Positions 18,102 through 27,514 of a DNA stretch of 64,000 nt are shown here, piece after piece. The stretch comes from Prevotella melaninogenica (GTDB lineage: Bacteria; Bacteroidota; Bacteroidia; Bacteroidales; Bacteroidaceae). The notes under the pieces were generated by a model. The model saw only the letters and a list, made by a program, of their open reading frames with translations. It made no database searches and was not told the DNA's origin. The DNA lies in assembly GCF_003609775.1 (NCBI RefSeq), contig NZ_AP018049.1:1116001-1180000 (forward strand). Reading direction: 5' to 3'. Numbering within the stretch: position 1 is the stretch's first letter; the number at the start of each line of letters is the position of its first letter. Made by a program: the position numbers and the translations under genes.

Positions 18102-19256
18102 TTACTTTACGTAAACAACAGCGAGACGGTTAGAAGTTGTACCCTGTACGCCCTTACCAGTAGCCTCATCAACGATAACACCACGACCCTTGAGGTAGTT
18201 AGCAACTACGTCAGCACGAGCCTGTGAGAGACGATCGTTAAGCTCCTTAGAACCCTCTGGAGAAGCTGTACCAACAACCTGAACGTGAACACCCTGCTTA
18301 ACGTTGTTAAGAGCCTTCTTAGCATCGTTTGTAAGAGTAGACTTACCCTGTGCGAAGGTTACGAATACGAGGTCAGAAACTGTGAACTCCTTAACCTTAA
18401 CTGTAGGAACCTCCTTAACAATCTCCTTAACAGTCTCCTTAGTTACAACCTGTGGCTTACGGTTACGGAGCTCGTTGATCTGAGCGTTCAGAGCATCGAT
18501 CTCAGCCTGATCACGTGGAGTAACGATTGTGAAGTTGTGTGTACCGTTAGAGTTAGCAAACTTGTAAACGAGACCAGCATTCAACTGAACGAATGAGTTG
18601 TTGATGTTGTAAGCTGGCTGACCTGCCTGACCAGTTGCCTTGTAACCATAGTCTGCATGAACCTCTGTGAAAACAGGGCCTGCTGGACTTGCTGATACGT
18701 TGTGTGAGTTAGTCTGGCCCAAGAATGCGAAGTTGATAGAAGGCTCTACGTAGAACTGGAACTGCTTTGCTGAACCGAAGTTGAAAGCGAAGTCAAGAGC
18801 AGCCTTAGAAGTCATACGGTTACGATTCTCAGATGTAGCAGCCTTGAAGAGCTGGTTGTTAGAGAATACGTGCATCCAACCAAGACCATAGAGTGCGCTA
18901 ACCTCGAATGTACGTGGCTCACCCTTGTAACCACCGAACCAGTTGCTAAGATTTACAGTACCGAGCAAGCTTGCGTTAGTAGCGCGAACTACTGTACCTG
19001 TAGAACCCCAAGGCTTGTTTGAGAAGTATGCGTTACCCTCAATAGCAAGACCGAATACTGGAGTGAAGTAACGACCGATACGGATACCAGCGTTTGGATC
19101 GAGGTCGCTCAACCACTTGTGACCAGTTGTCTTTGTTGCAACACCACCGTTAATACCAACGTAGATGTTATCAAATGTCTTGCTTTCTGCTACAGTCTGA
19201 GCAGAAACAGATGCTGCCATAGAAGCTGCAGCCAACATTAAAACTAACTTTTTCAT
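18102..19256 (-). CDS. OmpA-family outer membrane protein
   Basis: A 384-residue outer membrane protein. A signal peptide ends near SVSAQ (about residue 19). About 25-235 is a beta-barrel with alternating aromatic strands (NIYVGINGGVATKT, GRYFTPVFGLAIEGNAYF). A short coiled linker with repeated KEIVKEVPTVKVKE follows, and then the OmpA-like peptidoglycan-binding domain (about 285-384) with VTFAQGKSTL and the conserved LSQARADVVANYL. It anchors the outer membrane to the wall, as OmpA-like proteins of Porphyromonas and Prevotella do. It is a single gene with a leader of about 60 nt and a strong terminator, consistent with high expression. Confidence 0.9.
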   Translation of the reverse strand: MKKLVLMLAAASMAASVSAQTVAESKTFDNIYVGINGGVATKTTGHKWLSDLDPNAGIRIGRYFTPVFGLAIEGNAYFSNKPWGSTGTVVRATNASLLGTVNLSNWFGGYKGEPRTFEVSALYGLGWMHVFSNNQLFKAATSENRNRMTSKAALDFAFNFGSAKQFQFYVEPSINFAFLGQTNSHNVSASPAGPVFTEVHADYGYKATGQAGQPAYNINNSFVQLNAGLVYKFANSNGTHNFTIVTPRDQAEIDALNAQINELRNRKPQVVTKETVKEIVKEVPTVKVKEFTVSDLVFVTFAQGKSTLTNDAKKALNNVKQGVHVQVVGTASPEGSKELNDRLSQARADVVANYLKGRGVIVDEATGKGVQGTTSNRLAVVYVK

Positions 19257-19317
19257 TGTTTCTCTGAATTAATTAATATTTTGTAAAATGTATAATGTCA
19301 ATGTTTTGAACTCGGTG

Positions 19318-19325
19318 CAAAGTAA
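19318..19325 (-). promoter_or_regulatory. Probable -7 box of the OmpA-family gene
   Basis: Minus-strand TTACTTTG matches TAnnTTTG except at the second base, 62 bp upstream of the start codon. Confidence 0.4.
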
Positions 19326-19576
19326 TAAAAAAATAATGAAACAACCAAATTTTTTTGGGGAAAAATCTGCACGCCCCCCTATATAATGAGCAAAAACAAC
19401 CACAAAGGAGGAAATAAAGAACAATGTTTATATTTTTTTCGTCTTTATAATACAAAAATAAATAAGGAAATAAAGCAAAACTGCGCCTTGTAGGGGCATT
19501 TCTGCTTAAATATTTATAGAGTTATTATTGTCCTATAAAACTTAAATTACATCTTCTCTCTCATTAAGAAACAGCT

Positions 19577-19780
19577 TTTAACCCAAATCTGTCATTAGAG
19601 CCTAAACATATTTTGTTTTATTATCGAGCAGATTGGCTATCGTTTGGGCGCAGGCGTAGCGGGCTACGTCAAGTTACAAAGACAGACAAGATGTCGATAA
19701 GAAAATAAAATATGTTAGGAAACAATTCATATCATCGTAAGAATGTACATATTGTGGTCTAATGACTGATTTGGCTTTAA
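19577..19780. repeat. Large imperfect inverted repeat in the OmpA-kor gap
   Basis: Left arm about 19577-19627 and right arm 19694-19780 are complementary in two blocks: TCGATAA.AAAA.AAAATATG next to the centre, and TCTAATGAC.GATTTGG further out. The centre (19628-19693) is more GC-rich than the surroundings and holds no ORF. The gap 19257-20241 contains no gene that I can support. Confidence 0.65.
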
Positions 19781-19916
19781 AAGAAAAACACTCTATAGTC
19801 TTTTGTAAGTGTAAGTAAACATATCATATAAGTTGGCTTATTTGTTACAAACCTTACACCGATTTTCAATAAATACAAATAAGACTTCCCTCTGTTTTAT
19901 ATTGCAAGCTAATTAA

Positions 19917-19995
19917 TGCTCAACACCATTAGTGTTGACCTACAACACAACATGTGCGGAGCAATAGCACAATACGTGCGGAGCTATAATACATA
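19917..19995. repeat. CAC-N5-GTG modular intergenic repeat, copy 3
   Basis: Modules ACACCATTAGTGT, ACACAACATGTGCGGAGC and GCACAATACGTGCGGAGC follow each other with 22-30 bp spacing. Confidence 0.75.
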
Positions 19996-20129
19996 GAATA
20001 AACATCGTCAAAGAGAGTCTTTATACTTCATTATATTATAGCAAGCTACTTATAATTAACTTATATGGGAAATATTTACTGGATAGAACCCATATAGAAT
20101 AACATGCCATCACCTATAAGCAAAGAAAA

Positions 20130-20164
20130 AAAGGGACCCGTAGCATCACTGCTTAGGTCCCTTT
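20130..20164 (-). terminator. Terminator of the ffh-to-oxidoreductase operon
   Basis: AAAGGGACC pairs with GGTCCCTTT. On the minus strand TTTTTCTTTG follows. Confidence 0.85.
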
Positions 20165-20241
20165 AACAAATTAGAGAGTTATAAAAAATCAGGTTCACTT
20201 TCATCATTACCATAGAAGTTTCTACAGCAATGAGAGATTGA

Positions 20242-20784
20242 TTATTGCTGAGCAATAATCTTCATACCCTCCTCCACTGCTTCCATATTCAGCGGAATGA
20301 GTTTATGATGGCGTTCTGGCAAACTCTTGAAAAGTGCCTTCTTGAGTCCATCAGTGCTGACAACAGGACAAACCTTGAGCAGACCACCCAGAACTATCAT
20401 ATTAAACACCTTAGCATTCTTCATCTCAGCAGCCTTATCCATAGCATTTATGCGATAGACTGTGATGTCCTTACGAGTTGGAGGATTGAAGACTCCATAA
20501 CCATCATAAATAAGCATACCACCAGGTTTAACCTTTGGCTCAAACTTATCCAGTGAAGGCTGGTTCAACACAATCGCTACATCATACTTGCTGAGAATAG
20601 GAGAAGAGATACGATCATCGCTTACAATGACAGTAACATTGGCAGTACCACCACGCTGCTCTGGACCATAAGCTGGCATCCATGTTATCTCCTTATCTTC
20701 CATTAGTCCCGAATAAGCCAGAATCTTACCCATAGAGAGTACGCCCTGACCACCGAAGCCACTAATAATTATCTCTTTTTTCAT
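20242..20784 (-). CDS. 2-oxoacid:ferredoxin oxidoreductase, gamma subunit
   Basis: A 180-residue gamma-type subunit (POR_N/gamma domain) of a CoA-acylating 2-oxoacid:acceptor oxidoreductase. The N-terminus has SGFGGQGVLSMGK, then PAYGPEQRGGTANVTVIVSD, both typical of this family. With the other three subunits upstream it forms an oxygen-sensitive enzyme that decarboxylates 2-oxoacids to acyl-CoA and reduces ferredoxin. It is the last gene of the operon, 28 bp behind the beta subunit. The substrate cannot be fixed from sequence: branched 2-oxoacids (VOR) or 2-oxoglutarate (KOR). Confidence 0.88.
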   Translation of the reverse strand: MKKEIIISGFGGQGVLSMGKILAYSGLMEDKEITWMPAYGPEQRGGTANVTVIVSDDRISSPILSKYDVAIVLNQPSLDKFEPKVKPGGMLIYDGYGVFNPPTRKDITVYRINAMDKAAEMKNAKVFNMIVLGGLLKVCPVVSTDGLKKALFKSLPERHHKLIPLNMEAVEEGMKIIAQQ

Positions 20785-20812
20785 ATTACACCTTATTTAT
20801 ATGGGAGAAGAA

Positions 20813-21580
20813 TTAAAGACCTGTAGTGTCTTTCAAATCTCCCTTTTCATATTCAGGGAACATATTCTCACGCATCCACTCGTTAGCCTTTACAGGAGTA
20901 AGCTTCCAACCACTATTACAGGTTGCAACAATCTCAATTAACGAGCTTCCCTTTCCTTGCATACTTGCTTCAAACGCCTTGCGTATTGCACGCTTTGCTT
21001 TATTGATTGAAGCAACGGTGTCAACACTCTGACGAGTTACATAGCAGGTTCCTTTCAGACGACTTGCCAAATCCGTAATGTTCAGATTATAGCCATGCAA
21101 TTCTGGCTCACGACCGTATGGACAAGTTGCAGTCTTCTGACCCATAAGTGTTGTAGGCGACATCTGACCACCAGTCATACCATAAATGGCATTATTAATA
21201 AAGATAATTGTGAAGTTCTCACCACGGTTCAAAGCATGGAGTGTCTCTGCTGTACCAATACAAGCAAGGTCACCATCACCCTGATAAGTGAATACCAAAC
21301 GATCTTCCCAAAGGCGCTTAATACCCGTTGCAACCGCTGGAGCACGACCATGAGGAGCCTCCTGCCAGTCGATATCAAGATAGCGATAAGCAAATACGGC
21401 ACAGCCTACAGGGCATACACCAATCGTCTTATTACTCATTCCCATGTCTTCGATTACCTCTGCAACTAACTTATGTACCACACCATGTGAACAACCTGGA
21501 CAATAGTGCATTGTCGTATCGTTCATCAAAGTAGGCTTCTTATACACCAGATTCTCAGGTGAAATGATATCATTTGTCAT
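20813..21580 (-). CDS. 2-oxoacid:ferredoxin oxidoreductase, beta (TPP) subunit
   Basis: A 255-residue subunit that binds thiamine diphosphate. CPGCSHG lies near 28-34 and the diphosphate/Mg motif GDGDLACIG with downstream FINNAIYGMTGGQ near 100-140. The short length and lack of a C-terminal extension fit KorB/VorA types. It lies 18 bp behind the alpha gene, with tight operon spacing. Confidence 0.9.
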   Translation of the reverse strand: MTNDIISPENLVYKKPTLMNDTTMHYCPGCSHGVVHKLVAEVIEDMGMSNKTIGVCPVGCAVFAYRYLDIDWQEAPHGRAPAVATGIKRLWEDRLVFTYQGDGDLACIGTAETLHALNRGENFTIIFINNAIYGMTGGQMSPTTLMGQKTATCPYGREPELHGYNLNITDLASRLKGTCYVTRQSVDTVASINKAKRAIRKAFEASMQGKGSSLIEIVATCNSGWKLTPVKANEWMRENMFPEYEKGDLKDTTGL

Positions 21581-21598
21581 AATATACGTCCTCCCTTC

Positions 21599-22684
21599 TT
21601 ACTTTACTAACTTTTCCTTGAGTGCATTGACAATCTCTTCAGGGTCAGGAACGATACCACCTAAGCGGCCAAAGTGCTCTACTGGTAATGCTCCGTTAAT
21701 AGCCAAACGTACATCCTGTACCATCTGACCAGCATTGATTTCACTTACCAACACACCCTTCTTATCCTTGCAAAGCTCTGCAAGTTGCTTGCTTGGGAAA
21801 GGCCACAAAGTGATTGGACGGAACAAACCGACCTTCAATCCTTCCTCACGAGCTAACTCAACAGCTTTCTCGCCGATACGTGCAGCACTACCGAAACTAA
21901 CGATAACATAGTCGGCATCCTCGCACTGCTGTGTCTCAAAGCGTACTTCGTTCTCACGAATCTGACGATACTTCTCCTGTAAGTGGAGGTTTCTCACTTC
22001 CATTATCTCTGGCTTCAATTCCAAAGAAGTAATGATATTAGGATTGCGATCAGCTGTACGACCCATTGAAGCCCAAGGACACTCCTTACGGATTTCCTCC
22101 TCTGTGCGACGTGGTTTCTGTGGAGGAAGTACAACCTTCTCCATCATCTGACCAATCACACCATCAGAAAGAATCATTGCAGGGTTACGATACTTGAATG
22201 CTAACTCGAAAGCCAAGTCAACAAAGTCAGCCATCTCCTGTACTGAGTTTGGCGCCAATACAATCACATTGTAATCGCCATTACCACCTCCACGCGTTGC
22301 TTGGAAGTAGTCACTCTGACTCGGCTGGATAGTTCCAAGACCAGGACCACCACGCTGAACGTTAACAAAGACGCCTGGGAGTTCTGCACCAGCCATATAA
22401 CTGATACCTTCCTGCATCAAAGCTACACCAGGTGATGAAGAACTTGTCAGCACACGCTTACCAGCACCAGCACCACCATAAATCATATTAATTGAAGCCA
22501 CCTCGCTCTCAGCCTGAAGTACAACCATACCTGTTGTCTCCCAAGGCTTTAAGGCTGAAAGTGTCTCAATTATCTCACTCTGAGGAGTGATAGGGTAACC
22601 AAAATAGCCATCAGCACCGCAGCGAATAGTTGCATGGGCGATAGCCTCGTTGCCCTTCATTAATTTTACATCTTGTTCTGCCAT
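21599..22684 (-). CDS. vorB: 2-oxoacid:ferredoxin oxidoreductase, alpha subunit (VorB-type)
   Basis: A 361-residue alpha subunit. It starts with KLMKGNEAIAHATIRCGADGYFGYPITPQSEI, the family's N-terminal substrate-binding block, followed by AESEVASINMIYGGAGAG and TSSSSPG. The C-terminal half has the domain II motif VIVSFGSAAR and a late RPITLWPFP. Bacteroidota homologues are commonly named 3-methyl-2-oxobutanoate dehydrogenase subunit VorB. The branched-chain substrate is therefore an annotation tradition and not something I can demonstrate here. It lies two bases after the ferredoxin gene. Confidence 0.87.
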   Translation of the reverse strand: MAEQDVKLMKGNEAIAHATIRCGADGYFGYPITPQSEIIETLSALKPWETTGMVVLQAESEVASINMIYGGAGAGKRVLTSSSSPGVALMQEGISYMAGAELPGVFVNVQRGGPGLGTIQPSQSDYFQATRGGGNGDYNVIVLAPNSVQEMADFVDLAFELAFKYRNPAMILSDGVIGQMMEKVVLPPQKPRRTEEEIRKECPWASMGRTADRNPNIITSLELKPEIMEVRNLHLQEKYRQIRENEVRFETQQCEDADYVIVSFGSAARIGEKAVELAREEGLKVGLFRPITLWPFPSKQLAELCKDKKGVLVSEINAGQMVQDVRLAINGALPVEHFGRLGGIVPDPEEIVNALKEKLVK

Positions 22685-22686
22685 AA

Positions 22687-22920
22687 TTATACCTCCACCT
22701 TTTTACGATAGACTGTGATACAGCCATCAGGACAAACCGTAGCACATGCGGCGCAACCGATGCAATCATCTGGTCGTGCAGACTCTATATACGGATAGCC
22801 GTGGACATTTACCTTTTTTTGAGCCAATGCAATAACATCTTTCGGACACGCAACGATACACAACTGGCATCCTTTGCATCGATCTGTGTTTACTACAATG
22901 GCACCTTTCATCTTGCTCAT
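22687..22920 (-). CDS. 4Fe-4S ferredoxin (delta) subunit of the oxidoreductase
   Basis: A 77-residue dicluster ferredoxin. CKGCQLCIVACP and CIGCAACATVCP give two CxxCxxCxxxC(P) motifs for two 4Fe-4S clusters, which carry electrons from the TPP centre to ferredoxin. Order in the operon is ferredoxin, alpha, beta, gamma, the arrangement of four-subunit VOR/KOR enzymes. It starts 12 bp after the small TPR gene. Confidence 0.92.
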   Translation of the reverse strand: MSKMKGAIVVNTDRCKGCQLCIVACPKDVIALAQKKVNVHGYPYIESARPDDCIGCAACATVCPDGCITVYRKKVEV

Positions 22921-22932
22921 AGTTTTTGTATT

Positions 22933-23112
22933 TTAAGGATTATACGCATCCTTGTTATAGAAGTTAAGAATATTCTCCACCATTTCTTTTGCGATTACTG
23001 CTGGAGAATTAGGGTCCAACTCGATTGCCTCCATATAGTTAGCTAAGGCTTCTTGCCAGTCGCCTCTCTGTCGGCATTCATTACCTCGTTGGAAATATTC
23101 TTCTGCTGTCAT
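22933..23112 (-). CDS. Small TPR-like protein inside the ffh-folD-oxidoreductase operon
   Basis: A 59-residue ORF that I translated by hand; it is too short for most length cut-offs. It contains one recognisable TPR motif: EEYFQRGNECRQRGDW, then QEALANYMEAIELDPNS, and a second helical part ending in KDAYNP. Its ATG follows the folD stop directly (TAG then ATG), and the ferredoxin gene begins 12 bp after its stop. So it is translated within the operon and probably coupled. A single TPR unit suggests a small protein-binding adaptor or assembly factor, but that is inference. Confidence 0.8.
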   Translation of the reverse strand: MTAEEYFQRGNECRQRGDWQEALANYMEAIELDPNSPAVIAKEMVENILNFYNKDAYNP

Positions 23113-23997
23113 CTACTTATAGTATTCTTTCTTGCCTGCAGCAAGTGTATTTTTCATTAGTGAACAGATGGTCATAGGACCAACACCACCCGGAACAGGA
23201 GTAATGAAAGAGCAGAGAGGAGCAACCTCATCAAATTTCACGTCACCACACAATCTGAAACCGCCCTTGCGTGTTTCGTCTTCAACACGTGTTGTACCGA
23301 CGTCGATAACCACTGCTCCAGGCTTCACCATATCAGCTGTTACAAATTCAGGTCTGCCAATAGCTGCGATGATGATATCTGCCTCCTGACACTCTTTCTT
23401 CAAATCCTTTGAGCGAGAGTGACATACTGTTACTGTAGAGTCACCATACTGTTTTTGCATCATCAACTGTGCCATAGGCTTACCAACAATATTGCTTCGG
23501 CCTAAGATGACACACTTCTTACCAGAAGTCTCAATATGATAATGCTGCAACAAGGTAAGAATACCCAATGGTGTAGCAGAGATAAAGCAAGGTAGACCAA
23601 TTGCCATACGACCCACATTGATAGGATGGAAACCATCCACATCCTTGCGATAGTCAACAGCCATTATGATCTTCTGCTCGTCAATATGCTTTGGCAAAGG
23701 GAGCTGAACAATGAAGCCATCAACGTCCTCATCCTTGTTCAGCTTATCCACACAAGCCAAAAGCTCTTCTTCTGTCACATCAGCCTCAAAACGAATGAGC
23801 GTAGACTTGAACCCACACTGTTCGCAGGCAATTACCTTATTCTTTACATAGGTTTCACTTCCCCCATCATGTCCCACCAAAACGGCAGCCAGATGGGGTT
23901 GTTTGCCCCCTTCGGCGACAATAGCCTTCACTTCTTTGGCAATCTCCTGCTTTATCACAGTTGCAGTTGCCTTTCCGTCTATTAACTGATATTCCAT
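23113..23997 (-). CDS. folD: Bifunctional methylenetetrahydrofolate dehydrogenase/cyclohydrolase
   Basis: A 294-residue FolD that interconverts 5,10-methylene-, 5,10-methenyl- and 10-formyl-tetrahydrofolate for purines and formyl-Met. Visible are SETYVKNK with the catalytic Lys, [12 protein letters not shown], the Rossmann motif [12 protein letters not shown] and [12 protein letters not shown]. The family's usual PCTP is SATP here. It lies 32 bp behind ffh and runs straight into the TPR gene. Confidence 0.93.
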   Translation of the reverse strand: MEYQLIDGKATATVIKQEIAKEVKAIVAEGGKQPHLAAVLVGHDGGSETYVKNKVIACEQCGFKSTLIRFEADVTEEELLACVDKLNKDEDVDGFIVQLPLPKHIDEQKIIMAVDYRKDVDGFHPINVGRMAIGLPCFISATPLGILTLLQHYHIETSGKKCVILGRSNIVGKPMAQLMMQKQYGDSTVTVCHSRSKDLKKECQEADIIIAAIGRPEFVTADMVKPGAVVIDVGTTRVEDETRKGGFRLCGDVKFDEVAPLCSFITPVPGGVGPMTICSLMKNTLAAGKKEYYK

Positions 23998-24029
23998 AGT
24001 AATGATATTATTTGATAAATATGTGTCTT

Positions 24030-25382
24030 TTACATCTTCGGCATATTTGGCATTCCCGGCATACCCTTCATCTTGCTCATCATACCAGCCATCTTCGAGC
24101 CAGTAACCATCTTCATCATTTTACGAGTCTGGTCGAACTGCTTAATGAGTCGGTTCACCTCTTGTATATTGGTACCAGAACCCTTAGCAATACGCTGACG
24201 ACGAGAGTTATTGAGCAATTCTGGATTTGTGCGCTCCTTTGGTGTCATACTCTGGATAATTGCCTCAATACCCTTGAAAACATTATCGTCAATATCGACA
24301 TCACGGATAGCCTTGCCTACTCCAGGAATCATAGAAGCGAGGTCCTTTAAGTTACCCATCTTCTTGATTTGCTGTATCTGATTATAGAAATCGTTGAAAT
24401 CAAACTGGTTCTTCTGAATCTTCTTCTGCAGACGCTTTGCTTCTTCCTCATCAAACTGCTCTTGTGCACGCTCAACAAGTGAAACAACGTCACCCATACC
24501 CAAGATACGATCTGCCATACGACCTGGATGGAACACATCGATAGCCTCCATCTTCTCGCCCGTACCAATGAACTTGATAGGCTTTGTAACGACTGTACGG
24601 ATTGACAATGCCGCACCACCACGTGTATCACCATCAAGTTTTGTGAGAACAACGCCATTGAAATCCAAACGATCATTGAATTCCTTAGCTGTATTCACTG
24701 CGTCCTGACCTGTCATTGAGTCAACAACAAACAGTGTTTCATCAGGATGAACATGATTCTTAAGACTTTCTATCTCGTTCATCATCTCCTCATCAACGGC
24801 CAGACGACCAGCGGTATCGATGATGACAACATCGTGCCCCTTTGCCTTTGCCTCAGCAAGTGCATGATCAGCAATCTCATTCACGTTCTTGTTTTCAGGT
24901 TCACTATAGACAGCTACACCCACCTGTTCACCAACAACCTTCAACTGATCGATAGCTGCAGGACGATAGACGTCACAAGCAACCAACAAAGGATTCTTAT
25001 GCTCCTTTGTCTTGAGCATGTTTGCCAGTTTACCAGAGAATGTTGTCTTACCAGATCCTTGCAAACCACTCATAAGAATGATAGAAGGACGACCTGATAA
25101 ATTCAGACCGACAGCCTCACCACCCATCAACTCTGCCAACTCATCATGTACAATCTTAACCATGAGTTGTCCAGGCTTAACGGCTGTGAGTACGTTCATA
25201 CCTAATGCCTTCTGCTTTACGGTATCAGTAAAGGTTTTTGCAACTTTATAGTTAACATCGGCATCAAGAAGCGCTCTGCGCACGTCCTTCAGGGTTTCTG
25301 CTACATTTATCTCTGTAATCTTTCCCTCTCCCTTGAGAATCTTAAAGGAGCGTTCAAGACGATCACTTAAATTTTCAAACAT
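24030..25382 (-). CDS. ffh: Signal recognition particle protein Ffh
   Basis: A 450-residue SRP54-type GTPase that targets nascent membrane proteins to the Sec translocon with FtsY. The N domain covers about 1-90. The G domain has GLQGSGKTT at about 106-114, DTAGRL and TKLDGD. The M domain from about 300 carries the RNA-binding [12 protein letters not shown], and the C-terminus is Met-rich ([13 protein letters not shown]). It is the promoter-proximal gene of a seven-gene operon (ffh, folD, TPR, ferredoxin, alpha, beta, gamma). Confidence 0.95.
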   Translation of the reverse strand: MFENLSDRLERSFKILKGEGKITEINVAETLKDVRRALLDADVNYKVAKTFTDTVKQKALGMNVLTAVKPGQLMVKIVHDELAELMGGEAVGLNLSGRPSIILMSGLQGSGKTTFSGKLANMLKTKEHKNPLLVACDVYRPAAIDQLKVVGEQVGVAVYSEPENKNVNEIADHALAEAKAKGHDVVIIDTAGRLAVDEEMMNEIESLKNHVHPDETLFVVDSMTGQDAVNTAKEFNDRLDFNGVVLTKLDGDTRGGAALSIRTVVTKPIKFIGTGEKMEAIDVFHPGRMADRILGMGDVVSLVERAQEQFDEEEAKRLQKKIQKNQFDFNDFYNQIQQIKKMGNLKDLASMIPGVGKAIRDVDIDDNVFKGIEAIIQSMTPKERTNPELLNNSRRQRIAKGSGTNIQEVNRLIKQFDQTRKMMKMVTGSKMAGMMSKMKGMPGMPNMPKM

Positions 25383-25422
25383 TGCTTTTAAACGTAAACT
25401 TATATATTTTTATTCTATCTTA

Positions 25423-25430
25423 CAAAGATA
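25423..25430 (-). promoter_or_regulatory. -7 box of the ffh operon
   Basis: Minus-strand TATCTTTG lies 40 bp upstream of the ffh start. A weak CTTG sits at the -33 distance. Confidence 0.65.
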
Positions 25431-26000
25431 ATAAAAAGGAAAATAATACCGCAAGCGAATGGCTGCTATTTTAATGTATTTTAAAACACACACCTTATAA
25501 TAATGCGCATATAAATAGACTTTGTGCAAAAAAATGTAAAACAAATCGTACAATTGCCCTACTTTTTATCCATTATGGTAAGAAGAGAGAGTTAGACACA
25601 ACTAAAAATCGCAACTTATTAGATTCAACTTAGCTTCTAAATTTGATATATAAAAATAATGATAAGAGTATTCCAAAGTCTAATAAAAGTCACGCAGTTT
25701 TTACTCTCCACCCGAAAGAGAAACTGAAGATATACACTTTTGTCTTATTTTTTCACAAACCAGATTTTAATTGATGCTTAATTGCCTTCGAAAAGATGCC
25801 CTTTCAGCTTGCAAAAGATGCCCTTTTGGAGTCTAACTAACGCCCTTTTGAACCCAAACTAAGCACCTTTTCTTGCACAGCTTTATAACTAACTGATATA
25901 ATAACAGTTACAAGCACCCTAAAAACAACTATTTATATGCCTTTATTGAAGGATAAGAAGCCTTAAAGATGTAAACATTTTTCCAAACAGGAAACAAAAA
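25431..26000. other. Gene-free interval upstream of ffh
   Basis: About 570 bp without a supported ORF. It holds the GCCCTTTT periodic repeat at 25765-25900 and otherwise AT-rich sequence. Confidence 0.65.
25765..25900. repeat. GCCCTTTT 22-24 bp periodic repeat, copy 1
   Basis: Variants of GATGCCCTTTT, ACGCCCTTTTG and AGCACCTTTT follow each other every 22-24 bp. The block aligns with 46087-46200, including the start TTTTAATT and the end CTTTATAACTAACT. Confidence 0.75.
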
Positions 26001-26001
26001 A

Positions 26002-26050
26002 GAAGTGCCGACATCACTCTCTGAAAAGAGGAAAACGATGTCGGCACTTC
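26002..26050 (-). terminator. Terminator of the pyrK-pyrD-membrane protein unit
   Basis: GAAGTGCCGACATC pairs perfectly with GATGTCGGCACTTC. On the minus strand TTTTTTG follows. Confidence 0.88.
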
Positions 26051-26086
26051 CCTATTAATCAAAATACTGAATTCATAAAACCTTGT

Positions 26087-26473
26087 TTATTCTACAAAAT
26101 TTATGAGCAGCAATAACAATATATTAGGAATAATCATCCAAGCAATGAAAACAAACAAAAGCGTAGGCGGACTATCATAAATAGATCCCCGATAATGAGT
26201 CATTACACGACTATGTCGTCCTCGCACCTGATATATATAATATACAATGATATACGATAAAAGTATAAGTACACAGATTACAGTTTTTTCTTTCCATCCA
26301 GTAAAATGAAGCAGTGTGATATTCAGCAAATTTAAGCAATACCCCAAAAGGAACATAATCCCTAAAGGTATTAGTAACACTCCATCAATACTACGACGCC
26401 CTGGGAAAAGTTGATGTAACCGCTCTCCAACAAAGTAAACCAAGTCGAAAAAATAAAACTTTCTCTTACCCAT
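26087..26473 (-). CDS. Small membrane protein of unknown function
   Basis: A 128-residue protein with three likely membrane helices (about 32-56, 64-82 and 102-125) and a basic N-terminus. I do not recognise a family. It starts 15 bp after pyrD and ends before a strong terminator, so it is the last gene of the pyrimidine unit. Nothing else ties it to that pathway. Confidence 0.7.
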   Translation of the reverse strand: MGKRKFYFFDLVYFVGERLHQLFPGRRSIDGVLLIPLGIMFLLGYCLNLLNITLLHFTGWKEKTVICVLILLSYIIVYYIYQVRGRHSRVMTHYRGSIYDSPPTLLFVFIAWMIIPNILLLLLINFVE

Positions 26474-26488
26474 TCTTGCTTTAAAAGT

Positions 26489-27397
26489 CTATACAAGACA
26501 GTTGATGATTTCCGTAACCGACATACAGCCATGACGGTCAAGCCAGTCATTAATACCATCACGCACCTTTATCGTAACCTGTGGGTCAATGAAATTCGCA
26601 GTTCCTATCTGAATTGCCGTAGCTCCTGCCATAAGGAACTCAATAGCATCCTCAGCAGTAGAAATACCACCTAAACCGATGACTGGTATCTTCACAGCCT
26701 TTGCCACATCATTAACCATCCTCACAGCAACAGGTTTTACAGCAGGCCCACTCAAGCCTCCCGTACGGATACTCAACTTCGGACGACGACGCTCTATATC
26801 AATCGCCATTCCCATCAACGTGTTAATCAATGATACAGAATCAGCACCTTCATCTTCACAAGCACGTGCTATGCTGGCTACATCAGTGACATTTGGCGAG
26901 AGCTTCACAATCATTGTCTTATGATAATGCTGGCGCACAGCCTTAACAATAGAAGCAGCTCCAGAGCAGGTGACACCAAACGACATACCGCCTTCTTTCA
27001 CGTTAGGGCATGAGATATTTACCTCGATAGCTGGAATACCTTCCAATGCATCAAGTTTCTCTGCGGTTTCTGCGTACGATTCTGGCGAATTGCCACTCAC
27101 ATTGACAATCATATTCGTGTCGATATCCTTTATCTGAGGATAGATATGTTCGATGAAGTAGTCTACTCCCTTATTTTGCAAACCTACGCAGTTAAGCATT
27201 CCCTGAGGTGTTTCTACCATACGTGGATAGTCATTTCCCTCACGTGGTTCCAGTGTCGTACCCTTGACGATAATACCTCCAATTTCTTCCAATGGTACGA
27301 AATCAGCAAACTCCAAACCATAGCCAAAGGTGCCACTGGCTGTCATCACAGGATTCTTGAGCTGTAAGTCACTTATCTTTACACTTAAATCAGCCAT
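26489..27397 (-). CDS. pyrD: Dihydroorotate dehydrogenase, catalytic subunit (class 1B)
   Basis: A 302-residue FMN-binding TIM-barrel that oxidises dihydroorotate to orotate. Visible are [13 protein letters not shown] at the start, [28 protein letters not shown], and the FMN phosphate site [20 protein letters not shown]. The pairing with PyrK upstream marks it as class 1B, which passes electrons to NAD+ through PyrK. It lies 117 bp behind pyrK. Confidence 0.94.
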   Translation of the reverse strand: MADLSVKISDLQLKNPVMTASGTFGYGLEFADFVPLEEIGGIIVKGTTLEPREGNDYPRMVETPQGMLNCVGLQNKGVDYFIEHIYPQIKDIDTNMIVNVSGNSPESYAETAEKLDALEGIPAIEVNISCPNVKEGGMSFGVTCSGAASIVKAVRQHYHKTMIVKLSPNVTDVASIARACEDEGADSVSLINTLMGMAIDIERRRPKLSIRTGGLSGPAVKPVAVRMVNDVAKAVKIPVIGLGGISTAEDAIEFLMAGATAIQIGTANFIDPQVTIKVRDGINDWLDRHGCMSVTEIINCLV

Positions 27398-27514
27398 ATT
27401 ATAATCATCTATTTTTACAAAACTATGTGATTGTATGCTTCCTCTTCCTATTTAGCACTATTAATATAATAGGTATAATAAAAGGGAACTAAGCTTCAAC
27501 CACTCCTATCTGTT

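Noticed and set aside
19257..20241. A missed protein gene in the 1-kb gap
   Set aside because: Only short AT-rich frames without coding character are found; the stretch is explained by repeats and the terminator.
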